Below, piece after piece: positions 55,513-64,000 of a stretch of 64,000 nt of DNA. A program made the translations under genes and the position numbers. The stretch comes from Jannaschia sp. W003 (GTDB taxonomy: Bacteria > Pseudomonadota > Alphaproteobacteria > Rhodobacterales > Rhodobacteraceae). Position 1 is the first letter of the stretch. Every line of letters starts with the position of its first letter. The stretch is taken from positions 497,501 through 561,500 of the forward strand of contig NZ_CP083539.1 of assembly GCF_025144335.1 (NCBI RefSeq). Direction: 5' to 3'. The notes below the pieces were generated by a model. That model had not been told where the DNA came from. It saw only the letters and a program-made list of their open reading frames with translations, and did not search any database.

Positions 55513-56822
55513 CAGTCCCGCGCCCCCATGCGCCTGCGATACTCGATGTCGATCCAAACGGCGAGCACCAGCACGGTGCCGACCACGATGTTCTGAAGCG
55601 GCGCGTCCACGCCCACCATCGCCATGCCCGACTGCAGCGACTGCATGATGAGCGCGCCGAGGATGGCGCCGTGGATCGTGCCCACCCCGCCCTTCAGCGC
55701 GGTGCCCCCGATCACCGCGGCGGCGATCACGCGCAGCTCGTCGAGCGTGCCGATGTCGTTGGAGTGGTTGGCGAGGCGCGCCGAGGCGACCACCGCCGAG
55801 ATGGCGCAGAGCGCGCCCATCAGCGCGAAGATCTTCACGGTCAGCCAGCGCGTGTCGATGCCCGACAGCTCGGCAGCATCCGGGTTGCCCCCGGTGGCGA
55901 AGATGTAGCGCCCGAAGCGGGTGCGCCGCGCCACCACGGTCATCGCGATCGCCACGGCCAGCACGAGGAGCACCGAGAGCGGCAGGCCGTAGCCTTCGGT
56001 GTAGCCCTCGGGCATCGCCAGTCCTTGCGCCTCGAAGCTGCGCTCCAGCCGGCGGCTCGGCACGTCGTAGGCGTTCAGGAGGGCCACGAAGCCCAGGATC
56101 ACGGCGGCGATGGCGGCGGCCACGGCAGCCTCGGCCCAGAGCGGCTTCACGGGCGCCTCGTGGGCGATCTTTGAGCGCCGCGCGGCCCACAGGCCCCAGA
56201 GGGCGAGGGCCACGGCGACGAGGCCGACCACCCAGGACCAGAACTCGCCCAGCGTGCCGTTGATGCCGCCGAGGCGCATGAAGTTCGCATCCAGCGGACC
56301 GATGGTCTGACCGCTCGTCAGGTACCAGGCGACGTTGCGCCACACGAGCAGGCCGCCGAGGGTGACGATGAAGGCCGGGATCGCCCGGTAGCCCACCAGC
56401 CAGCCGTGGAACGCGCCGATCGCCGTGCCCGCCACGATGCCGACGGCGATGGCGACGGGCGCCGTCAGGGGATGGTTCAGGGGCAGGCCCAGCACGTCGG
56501 GCATGAACGCGGTCTGCGTCATCGCCATCACGGCCGAGCAGGTGGCGAGGATCGAGCCCACGCTCAGGTCGATGTGGCGGGTCACGATGATGAACACCAT
56601 GCCGGTGGCCATGATGGCGACCGAGGCGGTCTGGATCGTGAGGTTGAACAGGTTGCGCGGCGTGATGAAGCGCCCGTCGCTGGCGAAGTGGAACGCCAGC
56701 GCGATCAGCACGAAGGCCCCGATCATGCCCAGGAGGCGGGTGTCGAGCTCGAGCGCGCGGAAGCCGCGCAGCCGGGGCGCGCCCGGCGGCGGCGAGACGC
56801 GGGTGTCCGTGGTGTCGGTCAT
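55512..56822 (-). CDS. xylH: xylose ABC transporter permease
   Basis: A 436-residue inner-membrane permease of the BPD_transp_2 (RbsC/XylH) family with about ten to twelve helices. FIIVTRHIDLSVGSILATCS near residue 80 and the EAA-like loop GRYIFATGGNPDAAELSGID are diagnostic. The stretch around residues 235-275 (YDVPSRRLERSFEAQGLAMP) is an extra periplasmic loop typical of XylH. It lies 76 nt after xylF, with a stable hairpin between, and overlaps xylG by one base. Confidence 0.93.
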   Translation of the reverse strand: MTDTTDTRVSPPPGAPRLRGFRALELDTRLLGMIGAFVLIALAFHFASDGRFITPRNLFNLTIQTASVAIMATGMVFIIVTRHIDLSVGSILATCSAVMAMTQTAFMPDVLGLPLNHPLTAPVAIAVGIVAGTAIGAFHGWLVGYRAIPAFIVTLGGLLVWRNVAWYLTSGQTIGPLDANFMRLGGINGTLGEFWSWVVGLVAVALALWGLWAARRSKIAHEAPVKPLWAEAAVAAAIAAVILGFVALLNAYDVPSRRLERSFEAQGLAMPEGYTEGYGLPLSVLLVLAVAIAMTVVARRTRFGRYIFATGGNPDAAELSGIDTRWLTVKIFALMGALCAISAVVASARLANHSNDIGTLDELRVIAAAVIGGTALKGGVGTIHGAILGALIMQSLQSGMAMVGVDAPLQNIVVGTVLVLAVWIDIEYRRRMGARD

Positions 56823-56862
56823 GGGGATTCTCCGGCGCGGCGCGCGGTGGAGTGTCGGGGGT

Positions 56863-56889
56863 GGCCCCGCGCGGCGGGCGCGCGGGGCC
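56863..56889 (-). terminator. 11-bp hairpin between xylF and xylH
   Basis: Perfect arms GGCCCCGCGCG (56863-56873) and CGCGCGGGGCC (56879-56889) enclose a GCGGG loop, 9 nt past the xylF stop. Such stems usually stabilise the binding-protein mRNA and reduce downstream permease expression. Confidence 0.65.
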
Positions 56890-56898
56890 GGTGCAGGC

Positions 56899-57930
56899 TT
56901 ACATGCAGACTTCGAGGTCGGCCTCGACGCCCTGGCAGAGCGCGTCCTTCTCGATCCAGCCGGCGTCGACCACCACGTCGAGGTTGTCCTGCGTCACCGG
57001 CACGGGGGCCAGGAACTTCGCGGTCAGCGTGGTGCCGCCCGGGCTCGTCCACTCCTCGGCGCCCTCGATCGCGGACATCTCGGTGCCGCCCGAGAGCGCC
57101 ACGGCGATCTCGCCGGCCTCGCGGCCCAGCTCGCGCGCGTCCTTCCAGACCGACACGGTCTGGGTGCCCTTGGCGACGCGGTTCAGGGCCGCGTGGTCGC
57201 CGTCCTGGCCCGAGACCGGGATGCCGTCCATGCCCTGCGCCGTGAGCGCGGCCACCACGCCGCCGGCGGTGCCGTCGTTCGAGGCCACCACCGCGTCGAC
57301 CTGGTTGTCGTTGGCGGTCAGGATCTGCTCCATGTTGCGCTGGGCGTTCGCGGGCAGCCACTGGTCGGTGTAGGCTTCGCCGACGATGGTGATGTCGCCC
57401 GCGTCGATGGCCTCCTGCAGCACCTCCTGCTGGCCGCCGCGCAGGAAGTCGGCGTTGGGATCGGTGCCCGAGCCCTTGATCATCACGTAGTTGCCCGAGG
57501 GCGCCTGCTCCAGCACGGCGCGGGCCTGCATGCGGCCGACCTCGACGTTGTCGAAGGTCAGGTAGAAGGCGTAGGGGTCCTCGATCAGGCGGTCGTAGCC
57601 GACCACGGGGATGCCCTCGTCGCGGGCGGCCTGGATCGCCGGCCCGATGGCCTGGCTGTCCTGGGCGAGGATGATCAGCGCGTCGGCGCCTTGGGCGATC
57701 AGCGACTCGATGTCCGAGAGCTGCTTCGAGGCGGACGACTGGGCGTCGGCCGAGATGTAGGTGGCGCCGGCGGCGTCGAGCGCCTCCTTGATGGCGGCCT
57801 CGTCGGTCTTCCAGCGCTCCTCCTGGAAGTTCGACCAGCTCACCCCGACGGTGGGGGCGTGGGCGTCGGCGAGGGCGGCGCCCGCGAAGGCGGTGGAGGC
57901 GGCGAGCGCCGCCAGCAGGGTGGTCTTCAT
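56899..57930 (-). CDS. xylF: D-xylose ABC transporter substrate-binding protein
   Basis: A 343-residue periplasmic binding protein. Signal peptide MKTTLLAALAASTAFAGAAL ends near ADA. The mature protein has the XylF pattern: VGVSWSNFQEERWKTDEAAI, EGIPVVGYDRLIEDPYAFYL, GSGTDPNADFLRGGQQEVL and DAVVASNDGTAGGVVAAL. ISGQDGDHAAL-like VSGQDGDHAALNRVAKGTQT holds sugar-binding residues. It is the first and probably most abundant product of the operon. The promoter lies in the 192-nt gap with the divergent ROK regulator. Confidence 0.95.
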   Translation of the reverse strand: MKTTLLAALAASTAFAGAALADAHAPTVGVSWSNFQEERWKTDEAAIKEALDAAGATYISADAQSSASKQLSDIESLIAQGADALIILAQDSQAIGPAIQAARDEGIPVVGYDRLIEDPYAFYLTFDNVEVGRMQARAVLEQAPSGNYVMIKGSGTDPNADFLRGGQQEVLQEAIDAGDITIVGEAYTDQWLPANAQRNMEQILTANDNQVDAVVASNDGTAGGVVAALTAQGMDGIPVSGQDGDHAALNRVAKGTQTVSVWKDARELGREAGEIAVALSGGTEMSAIEGAEEWTSPGGTTLTAKFLAPVPVTQDNLDVVVDAGWIEKDALCQGVEADLEVCM

Positions 57931-58011
57931 GGTGTTCTCCCTTTGCGCGCCCCTTCTCCCGAGAGGCGGATGCGGCGATCTGGCCGATCCCGGGGCCTCC
58001 TGTCAAATATA

Positions 58012-58024
58012 TTCGGCAACCGAA
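58012..58024. promoter_or_regulatory. ROK/XylR operator candidate
   Basis: The perfect inverted repeat TTCGG-CAA-CCGAA lies in the divergent gap, 81 nt before xylF. The AT-rich TATATT beside it on the minus strand fits an xylF -10 element, so a bound ROK repressor would cover the promoter. Confidence 0.6.
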
Positions 58025-58039
58025 CAAACAATTTGACGG

Positions 58040-58051
58040 ATCGGCGCCGAT
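58040..58051. promoter_or_regulatory. second palindrome in the xylF/ROK gap
   Basis: ATCGGCGCCGAT is a perfect 12-bp palindrome just after a TTGACG hexamer (58034-58039) that could be the -35 of the ROK gene. It may serve autoregulation or a different regulator. Confidence 0.4.
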
Positions 58052-58122
58052 GCCGTCTTGCTGGGCCACGGGACGCCGCCGGACCCCGACCGAGCGGCAA
58101 AGTTAATTCTGGAGCCGAACGA

Positions 58123-59337
58123 ATGGGAGCCGCCCCCCACGACCTCGCCGCGGACGTCTCCGGCATCGGCCCCCTGCGCCTCGCGCCGCACGCCCCCGCC
58201 GTGCCCCTGCGCCAGCGCATCTACGAGAGCGTGCGCGCCGCCGGGCACCTCAGCCGCGCCGCGCTCGCCAAGGAGCTGCAGGTCTCGCCCGGATCGGTCA
58301 CGCCCGTGGTCTCCGACCTCCTCGGCGCGGGCCTCCTGCGCGAGGTCGCCGGCGCCGCCCCCTCGGGCCGGGGGCGCCCGCCCGTGACGCTCGCCATCGC
58401 GCCCGAGGCGGGGCTGGCGGTGGGCGTGAAGCTGTCGGACCGCGAGATTTCCGCTGTCTTGGTGGACCTCGCCGGCACGCCGGTGGCGCAAGGAACGGCC
58501 CCGCGCGACCCCGCGGACCGCGACCCGGAGGCCGCCATCGCCGCCATCGCCGCATTGGTGGAGCGGCTGCTGGCAGGGTGCGGCGGGCGCGTGGTGGGCG
58601 CCGGGGTGGGCCTGCCGGGCATGGTCCACGGCGACACCGGGCGGTTGCACTGGTCGCCGGTGCTCGAGGGCCGCGACGTGCCCTTCGGCGAGCGCCTCGC
58701 CGCGCGGCTGGGCGTGCCCGTCGCCATCGACAACGACGCCGCCTGCCTCACGGTGGCCGAGCTGTGGTTCGGGCGCGGCCGCGCCCTGCCCGACTTCGCG
58801 GTGGTCACCATCGAGTACGGCGTCGGCATGGGGCTGGTGATCGGCCACCGGCCCTGGCGCGGCGCGCGGGGCCTCGGCATGGAACTGGGCCACACCCGCG
58901 TGCATCCCGACGGGGCGCTGTGCCGCTGCGGCGGGCGCGGCTGCCTAGAGGCCTACGTGGCCGACTACGCCTTGGTGCGCGATGCGGCCCTCGTGCTGGA
59001 ATCGCCCGTTCCCGAGGGCGGCGACGTGCTCGACGCGCTGCTGGCCGAGGCGCGGGGCGGCAACGCAGCGGCGCGCGCGATCTTCGAGCGCGCGGCGCGG
59101 CACCTGGCCGTGGGCCTCGCCAACGTGGCCAACCTGTTCGAGCCGCGGCGCATCATCCTGTCGGGCAGCCGCATGCGCTACGACCTGCTCTGGGCCGAGG
59201 GCATGCTCGACACGATGGCGGCGATGGTGCTGGCCGACCCGCCCCCGGTCGAGGTGAACGCCTGGGACGACGGCGTCTGGGCCCGCGGCGCCGCCGCGCT
59301 GGCGCTGGACCGCGCGACGCCGGGGCTGCTGGCGTGA
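58123..59337 (+). CDS. ROK family transcriptional regulator (XylR-like)
   Basis: A 404-residue sugar-responsive repressor. An N-terminal winged HTH (about 28-72; AALAKELQVSPGSVTPVVSD) precedes a ROK kinase-like domain. GVGLPGMVHGDTG, PVAIDNDAACLTVAELWF and the zinc motif LCRCGGRGCLEAYV are present. The ATG at 58123 has GGAG 8 nt upstream. Divergent placement next to xylF and the intervening palindromes indicate that it controls the xylose operon. Its stop overlaps the next gene as GTGA, an unusual link to a secreted protein. Confidence 0.92.
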   Translation: MGAAPHDLAADVSGIGPLRLAPHAPAVPLRQRIYESVRAAGHLSRAALAKELQVSPGSVTPVVSDLLGAGLLREVAGAAPSGRGRPPVTLAIAPEAGLAVGVKLSDREISAVLVDLAGTPVAQGTAPRDPADRDPEAAIAAIAALVERLLAGCGGRVVGAGVGLPGMVHGDTGRLHWSPVLEGRDVPFGERLAARLGVPVAIDNDAACLTVAELWFGRGRALPDFAVVTIEYGVGMGLVIGHRPWRGARGLGMELGHTRVHPDGALCRCGGRGCLEAYVADYALVRDAALVLESPVPEGGDVLDALLAEARGGNAAARAIFERAARHLAVGLANVANLFEPRRIILSGSRMRYDLLWAEGMLDTMAAMVLADPPPVEVNAWDDGVWARGAAALALDRATPGLLA

Positions 59338-60797
59338 GATCGGCGCTTCTCCTCGCCCTCGCCGCGCTGCCCGCCGCCGCCGAGGTCCGGTTCGAGCCTG
59401 TTCCGGTCCCCGAGCATGTCTATGCCGGAGGCTGGGAGCACTTCGTGGGCGGCGGCCTGGCCGCGTTCGACTGCGACGGCGATGCCCTGCCCGAGCTCCT
59501 GGCCGCGGGCGGCGCGAACCCGATGACGCTGCTGCGCAACCGGGGCGGGATGCGCTTCGAGACCGGCACGTTCCCCGAGATCACCGGCGCCACGGGCGCC
59601 TACCCGCTCGACATCGACGGCGACGGCGCGCTCGACCTCGCCGTGCTGCGGGTCGGCCCCAACCTCTTCCTGCGCGGCGACGGGGCCTGCGGGTTCGAAG
59701 TGGACGACTTCGGCGGCCTCCCCGACGGCGGCGACGCCTGGACCACGGCGTTCTCGGCGACGTGGGAGGGCGAGGACCGGCCAACCATGGCCTTCGGCAA
59801 CTACGTGGACCGCGCCGATCCCGACGGCCCGTTCGGCACCTGCGACCGCAACCTTCTCGTGCGCCCCGAGGGCGGGGGCTGGGCGGAGACCGTGCTCGAT
59901 CCCGGCTTCTGCGCCCTCTCCGCCCTCTTCTCCGACGAGGACCGCGACGGCGCGGCGACCCTGCGCCTGTCGAACGACCGGCACTACTACGTGCGCGGCG
60001 GGGCCGAGCAGCTTTATTCCCTGCGCGAGGGTCGGTTCCTCGGCCCGGAGGACGGCTTCGCGGCGCCCTCGATCTGGGGCATGGGCATCGCCTCGCGCGA
60101 CGTGACCGGCGACGGGCGGCCCGACCTTGCCCTCACCTCCATGGGCGATCAGCTTCTCATGCTGTCGACCCCCTCGGGCCACGCGCGCGCCCCCTACGAG
60201 ATGGGCACGGCGGCCCAGCGGCCCCACGCGGGCGGCGACGGGCGGCCCTCGACCGGCTGGCACGCGGCGTGGGGCGACGTGGACAACGACGGCGACGCCG
60301 ACCTCTTCATCGCCAAGGGCAACGTCGACCAGATGCCGGGCATGGCGATGGAGGACCCGAACACGCTGCTGCTGCGCGAGGGCGAGCGGTTCCGCGAGGC
60401 GTCGGTGGAGGCGGGGGTCGCCTCGATGCACCGCGGGCGCGGCGCCGTGCTGGCCGACCTCGACGGCGACGGGCGGCTCGACCTCGCGGTGATGAACCGG
60501 CGCGCGCCGCTGGAGGTGTGGCGCAACGTCTCGGACGCGGGCAACGCGGTGGCGGTGGAGCCGCGGCAGGGTGGTTCGAACGGGCGGGCCGTGGGGGCGT
60601 GGGTGGAGGTGCGGACGGCTTTGGGGGTGCAGACGCAGGAGGTGACCGTGGGCGGGGGTCATGCGGGGGGGACGGCAGGGCCGGTGCATTTCGGGATCGG
60701 TGGGGAGAGCGAGGCCGAGGTGCGGGTGCTTTGGCCCGACGGGACGGTGGGGGCGTGGGAGCGGGTGGAGGCGGGGCGGGTGACGATCGAGCGGTGA
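59334..60797 (+). CDS. secreted FG-GAP/VCBS repeat protein with ASPIC/UnbV C-terminus (CRTAC1-like)
   Basis: A 487-residue exported protein. The signal peptide (start VRSALLLALAALPAAAEVRF, initiated at GTG) leads to a beta-propeller of Ca-binding FG-GAP repeats: AAFDCDGDALPELLAAGG, YPLDIDGDGALDLAVLRVG, RDVTGDGRPDLALTSMG, GDVDNDGDADLFIAKG and ADLDGDGRLDLAVMNR. The C-terminal RVLWPDGTVGAWERVEAG is an ASPIC/UnbV motif. The role is unknown. The GTG at 59334 overlaps the ROK stop (GTGA). From about 60540 codons become G-rich. It converges on the di-heme peroxidase. Confidence 0.88.
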   Translation: MRSALLLALAALPAAAEVRFEPVPVPEHVYAGGWEHFVGGGLAAFDCDGDALPELLAAGGANPMTLLRNRGGMRFETGTFPEITGATGAYPLDIDGDGALDLAVLRVGPNLFLRGDGACGFEVDDFGGLPDGGDAWTTAFSATWEGEDRPTMAFGNYVDRADPDGPFGTCDRNLLVRPEGGGWAETVLDPGFCALSALFSDEDRDGAATLRLSNDRHYYVRGGAEQLYSLREGRFLGPEDGFAAPSIWGMGIASRDVTGDGRPDLALTSMGDQLLMLSTPSGHARAPYEMGTAAQRPHAGGDGRPSTGWHAAWGDVDNDGDADLFIAKGNVDQMPGMAMEDPNTLLLREGERFREASVEAGVASMHRGRGAVLADLDGDGRLDLAVMNRRAPLEVWRNVSDAGNAVAVEPRQGGSNGRAVGAWVEVRTALGVQTQEVTVGGGHAGGTAGPVHFGIGGESEAEVRVLWPDGTVGAWERVEAGRVTIER

Positions 60798-60896
60798 CGC
60801 CCCGGCCTCGCGCCGGAACCTCTGGCCACCACGGGCGCACCCCTCCGAACTTTGCGCGCAGGTCCCAGCCGGAGGCCCCGGCGCAAGGCTGGGGCG
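60798..60896. terminator. imperfect long inverted repeat between convergent genes
   Basis: A 29-nt arm (60798-60826, beginning CGCCCCGGCCTCGCGCCGG) is repeated inverted at 60868-60896 with 24 of 29 matches, separated by 41 nt. Smaller stems lie within each arm. The structure begins right after the FG-GAP gene stop and ends 10 nt before the peroxidase stop, fitting a bidirectional terminator or a mobile repeat pair. Confidence 0.6.
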
Positions 60897-60906
60897 TGCG
60901 TTGCGG

Positions 60907-62202
60907 CTACCGGTCCACGGGAAGGCCCGAAGGCACCGTCTCCGGTATCCCGAGCCGCCCCTCCAGCGCCGCCTCGTCGCGCAGGGCTTCCAGGAACGCC
61001 ATCAGCGCCGTGACCTCGCCCTCCGTCAGAACCCGGTCCGGGCCGCGGATCTGCGCCTGGATCGCGGCGACTTCCTCGGCGTCGTCCATCGCACGCCAGT
61101 CCTCGGCCCCCTCCAGCGCCGGGAGGACGGCGTCGCGCGCATAGGCGGCCAGCGCCCGGCGGGGCGCGGCGTGGTCCTGGAGGAAGGCGCGCAGGTCGCG
61201 GTAGGCGCCGGCGTGGCCCCAGGGGCCGGTCTCGGTGACGTTCCGCAAGGACGGCGTGCGGAACGCGAAGCGGTCGGCCGGATCGCCCGTGACCCGCATG
61301 CGGCCCTCGTCGCGGGCATGGGTCTCGAACGCGGCGCGCTTGCCGGGGCCGAGCTGCGGCTGGCCCGTGGCGTGGAACCCGTGGTCGGTCTGGAACGGTC
61401 CCGCATGGCAGTCCGCGCACCCCAGGGAGCCGTAGAACAGCTCCAGCCCCTCCAGCGCCCGGGGATGCAGCGTGCCCTCGCCCCGCAGCCACGCGTCGAA
61501 GGGCGCGGTGTCCGAGCGCCACTCGTGCTCCACGAACTGAGCGATGGCGTCCGAGATATCGGTGAAGTCGAGCGCCTCGTCCCCGGGGAAGGCCGTGCGC
61601 CACATCGCTTCGTATTCGGGGATCGCCCGCACCCGCGCGGCGATCCGGTCCCAGGCCCCGCCCTCGCCCGTGATCACGCCCTGGCGCACGGCGCGCGAGA
61701 CGTCGTTCTCGCCCAGGTGCCCCGCCATCTCGTCGTCCGAGAGCACCGGGAACATGGTCTGCGCCGACAGCAGCGTGTCGAAGCCTTCCGTCATCTCCGC
61801 CCCCATGGGCGTGCGCAGGCCGTCGGCGGTCTCCTCGATGCGCCCGTCGTGGAACAGCACGGTGAACTCGTGCGCCCCGAGGTTCCACAGCCCCGGCGCG
61901 TTGCGCGGAATCCGCTCCTCGGGCGGGTTGGCGGAATCGCCCGCGCGCTCTGGCCCGAGCCCCATGCCCCCCTCGCCGAGGCCCAGCGACACGCCGTCCG
62001 AGGTGCCGAAGCGCGGGTGGTGGCAGGTCCCGCACGAGACGTTGCGGTTGCCCGAGAGCACCGGGTCCCAGAACAGCAGCCGCCCCCAGGCGACCACGGC
62101 GGGGTCGGTGGGGCGGTAGGCCTCGTCCGTGACGGCGGCGGGGAACTCGAACGCGGCGGCCGGGGCGGCGAGCAGGGCGAGCGTGAGGGCGAGGATGCGC
62201 AT
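60907..62202 (-). CDS. di-heme cytochrome c peroxidase family protein (MbnH/CcpA-like)
   Basis: A 431-residue periplasmic protein. The signal peptide is [20 protein letters not shown]. Two c-type heme sites are present: [11 protein letters not shown] (Cys57, Cys60, His61) and [17 protein letters not shown] (Cys262, Cys265, His266). [17 protein letters not shown] and [19 protein letters not shown] are typical of bacterial di-heme peroxidases. The insertion with [15 protein letters not shown] and its length place it nearer MbnH/MauG-type oxidising enzymes than classic CcpA. The partner may be the facing FG-GAP protein, but this is inference. Confidence 0.88.
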   Translation of the reverse strand: MRILALTLALLAAPAAAFEFPAAVTDEAYRPTDPAVVAWGRLLFWDPVLSGNRNVSCGTCHHPRFGTSDGVSLGLGEGGMGLGPERAGDSANPPEERIPRNAPGLWNLGAHEFTVLFHDGRIEETADGLRTPMGAEMTEGFDTLLSAQTMFPVLSDDEMAGHLGENDVSRAVRQGVITGEGGAWDRIAARVRAIPEYEAMWRTAFPGDEALDFTDISDAIAQFVEHEWRSDTAPFDAWLRGEGTLHPRALEGLELFYGSLGCADCHAGPFQTDHGFHATGQPQLGPGKRAAFETHARDEGRMRVTGDPADRFAFRTPSLRNVTETGPWGHAGAYRDLRAFLQDHAAPRRALAAYARDAVLPALEGAEDWRAMDDAEEVAAIQAQIRGPDRVLTEGEVTALMAFLEALRDEAALEGRLGIPETVPSGLPVDR

Positions 62203-62370
62203 GGCGCATTCCTGCCATGCGGTTGCGTGCGTGGCGAGACGCCCCATCTGGTCAAAGGGCCGCAGCCGGTATAGGCGCGCCCGATCCAGGCGCATGCGCG
62301 CCTCGCAAGGGCGCGACCGCGCGCCACCCCTCGGCGCTTCCCGGCGCCCATCCGCCCCGGAGAACACCCG
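62203..62370. other. 168-nt intergenic region before typA
   Basis: A divergent gap holding the promoters of the di-heme peroxidase and typA. GGAGAA lies about 10 nt before the typA ATG. I see no clear hairpin, palindrome or small gene in it. Confidence 0.4.
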
Positions 62371-64000
62371 ATGGACCTTCGCAACATCGCGATCATCGCG
62401 CACGTGGACCATGGCAAGACCACGCTCGTGGACGAGCTGCTCAAGCAGTCCGGCACGTTCCGCGAGAACGAGAGCACGGCCGAGCGCGCCATGGACTCGA
62501 ACGACCTCGAGCGCGAGCGCGGCATCACCATCCTCGCCAAGGCCACCTCGGTGGAGTGGCAGGGCACGCGCATCAACATCGTGGACACCCCCGGCCACGC
62601 CGACTTCGGCGGCGAGGTGGAGCGCATCCTGAGCATGGTCGACGGCGTGGTCCTCCTGGTGGACGCGGCCGAGGGCCCGATGCCCCAGACCAAGTTCGTG
62701 ACCTCGAAGGCCCTCGCCCTGGGCCTGCGGCCCATCGTGGTGCTCAACAAGGTCGACAAGCCGGATGCGGAGCCCGACCGCGCGCTCGACGAGGTGTTCG
62801 ACCTCTTCGCCAACCTCGGCGCCTCGGACGAGCAACTCGACTTCCCGCACCTCTACGCCTCGGGCCGCGCCGGCTGGGCCGACGCCGACCTCGACGGCCC
62901 GCGCGAGAACCTCGATGCCCTGTTCGAGCTGATCAACGCCCACGTGCCCCAGCCCGCGCAGATCGCGAAGAAGGACGAGCCCTTCGCCATGCTCGCCGTC
63001 ACCCTGGGCGCTGACCCGTTCATCGGCCGCATCCTCACGGGCCGCGTGGAGTCGGGCACCGTGAAGGCCGGCCAGACGATCCAGGCGCTATCGCGCGAGG
63101 GCGAGAAGATCGAGCAGTTCCGTGTCTCGAAGGTGCTGGCTTTCCGCGGCCTTGGCCAGCAGGCCATCGACGCGGGCGAGGCGGGCGACATCGTCACCAT
63201 CGCCGGCATGGCCAAGGCCACCGTCGCCGACACGCTGTGCGACACGAGCGTCTCCGAGGCGATCCCGGCCCAGCCCATCGACCCGCCCACCATCACCGTG
63301 ACCTTCGGCATCAACGACAGCCCCCTCGCGGGGCGCGACGGCAAGAAGGTGCAGAGCCGCGTGATCCGCGACCGCCTGATGAAGGAGGCCGAGACCAATG
63401 TCGCCATCAAGGTCACCGACACCCCCGGCGGCGAGGCCTTCGAGGTCGCGGGCCGGGGCGAACTGCAGATGGGCGTGCTGATCGAGAACATGCGCCGCGA
63501 GGGCTTCGAGCTGTCGATCTCGCGCCCGCAGGTGCTGTTCCGCGACGAGGGTGGCCAGCGGCTGGAGCCGGTCGAGGAGGTCACCGTCGACGTGGACGAC
63601 GAGTACTCGGGCGTCGTGATCGAGAAGATCACCGGCACCCGCAAGGGCGACCTCGTGGAGATGAAGCCCGCCGGCGCCGGCAAGACCCGCATCGTGGCCC
63701 ACGTGCCCTCGCGCGGGCTGATCGGCTACCACGGCGAGTTCCTGACGGACACGCGCGGCACGGGCGTCCTGAACCGCGTGTTCCACGACTGGGCGCCCTA
63801 CAAGGGCCCGATCCCGGGCCGCCGCCAGGGCGTTCTGATCTCGATGGAGGACGGCGAGGCCGTGGCCTACGCCATCTGGAACCTCGAGGACCGGGGCCGC
63901 TTCTTCATCTCGCCGCAGGACAAGGTCTACACCGGCATGATCCTGGGCGAGCACAGCCGCGACAACGACCTCGAGGTGAACCCGCTCAAGGGCAAGAAGC
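62371..64000 (+). CDS. typA: translational GTPase TypA/BipA (truncated by window end)
   Basis: A ribosome-binding EF-G-like GTPase needed for stress and cold adaptation. About 543 residues are visible of a usual 605, with no stop before base 64000; the C-terminal domain end is outside. G1 is AHVDHGKTT (10-18), the switch I is [11 protein letters not shown]3 is [12 protein letters not shown] and G4 is VLNKVDKP. The domain V-like region includes [20 protein letters not shown], and the BipA-specific [18 protein letters not shown] is present. The ATG at 62371 gives the standard [15 protein letters not shown] start. Confidence 0.97.
   Translation, partial: MDLRNIAIIAHVDHGKTTLVDELLKQSGTFRENESTAERAMDSNDLERERGITILAKATSVEWQGTRINIVDTPGHADFGGEVERILSMVDGVVLLVDAAEGPMPQTKFVTSKALALGLRPIVVLNKVDKPDAEPDRALDEVFDLFANLGASDEQLDFPHLYASGRAGWADADLDGPRENLDALFELINAHVPQPAQIAKKDEPFAMLAVTLGADPFIGRILTGRVESGTVKAGQTIQALSREGEKIEQFRVSKVLAFRGLGQQAIDAGEAGDIVTIAGMAKATVADTLCDTSVSEAIPAQPIDPPTITVTFGINDSPLAGRDGKKVQSRVIRDRLMKEAETNVAIKVTDTPGGEAFEVAGRGELQMGVLIENMRREGFELSISRPQVLFRDEGGQRLEPVEEVTVDVDDEYSGVVIEKITGTRKGDLVEMKPAGAGKTRIVAHVPSRGLIGYHGEFLTDTRGTGVLNRVFHDWAPYKGPIPGRRQGVLISMEDGEAVAYAIWNLEDRGRFFISPQDKVYTGMILGEHSRDNDLEVNPLKGKK

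Overview
The window reads as chromosome of a high-GC alphaproteobacterium of the Rhodobacterales (Roseobacter/Paracoccus relatives). Bases look about 70% G+C or more by eye, and nearly all genes use C- or G-ending codons. Clade-typical signs are a VPLPA-CTERM surface protein, a fused MrpA/MrpB antiporter subunit, the rsfS-rlmH-gpmI-envC-ctpA-rppH order, DUF6478 and DUF1285 proteins, and a MoxR/DUF58/DUF4159 cluster. I cannot name the genus. I see no rRNA, tRNA, CRISPR array, transposase or phage gene. Bases 1-81 hold no feature I can support.

Layout. 0-5 kb: minus-strand ilvD, two Rhodobacterales conserved unknowns, then fadH. 5-8.6 kb: plus-strand CPBP protease, accD, folC. 8.6-9.8 kb: a distinctly AT-richer three-gene cassette (small basic protein, ImmA/IrrE peptidase, two-helix membrane protein) with every junction overlapping by one base. 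10-16 kb: secreted unknowns, zapE, a GFA protein, an MFS transporter, gamma-glutamyltransferase. 16-21.6 kb: one long minus-strand housekeeping operon (ribosome silencing, rRNA methylation, glycolysis, cell-wall hydrolase activation, periplasmic protease, mRNA decapping). 21.7-24.3 kb: a trimeric autotransporter with four 84-residue repeats, translationally coupled to a small secreted protein. 24.4-28.6 kb: mechanosensitive channel, leuC, an anchored unknown. 28.7-34.7 kb: complete mrp/mnh antiporter operon A/B-C-D-E-F-G. 34.9-41.5 kb: MoxR ATPase, DUF58, a BatA/DUF4159 protein and an amidotransferase-like membrane protein. 41.5-53.2 kb: DUF1285, asnB, a VOC protein with its likely WYL regulator and operator, an rluE-like gene, polA, a hemolysin III-like protein, a zinc-finger protein, an ABC ATPase, a DMT exporter and the VPLPA-CTERM protein. 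53.3-59.3 kb: xylose ABC uptake (xylF, xylH, xylG) with xylulokinase and a divergent ROK regulator. 59.3-62.2 kb: an FG-GAP/ASPIC secreted protein coupled to the ROK gene, facing a di-heme peroxidase. 62.4 kb to the end: typA/bipA, cut by the window edge.

Non-coding structure is rich: strong GC hairpins at gene ends, a dispersed repeat with core AAATACCTCGGGGG in four gaps, a 3 x 11-bp TGCACGGGGGG-type repeat at two loci, palindromic operator candidates, and two convergent gene pairs whose stop codons share a single CTAG. The best candidates for something undescribed are the AT-rich ImmA/IrrE cassette, the autotransporter with its coupled partner, and the 11-bp repeat element.
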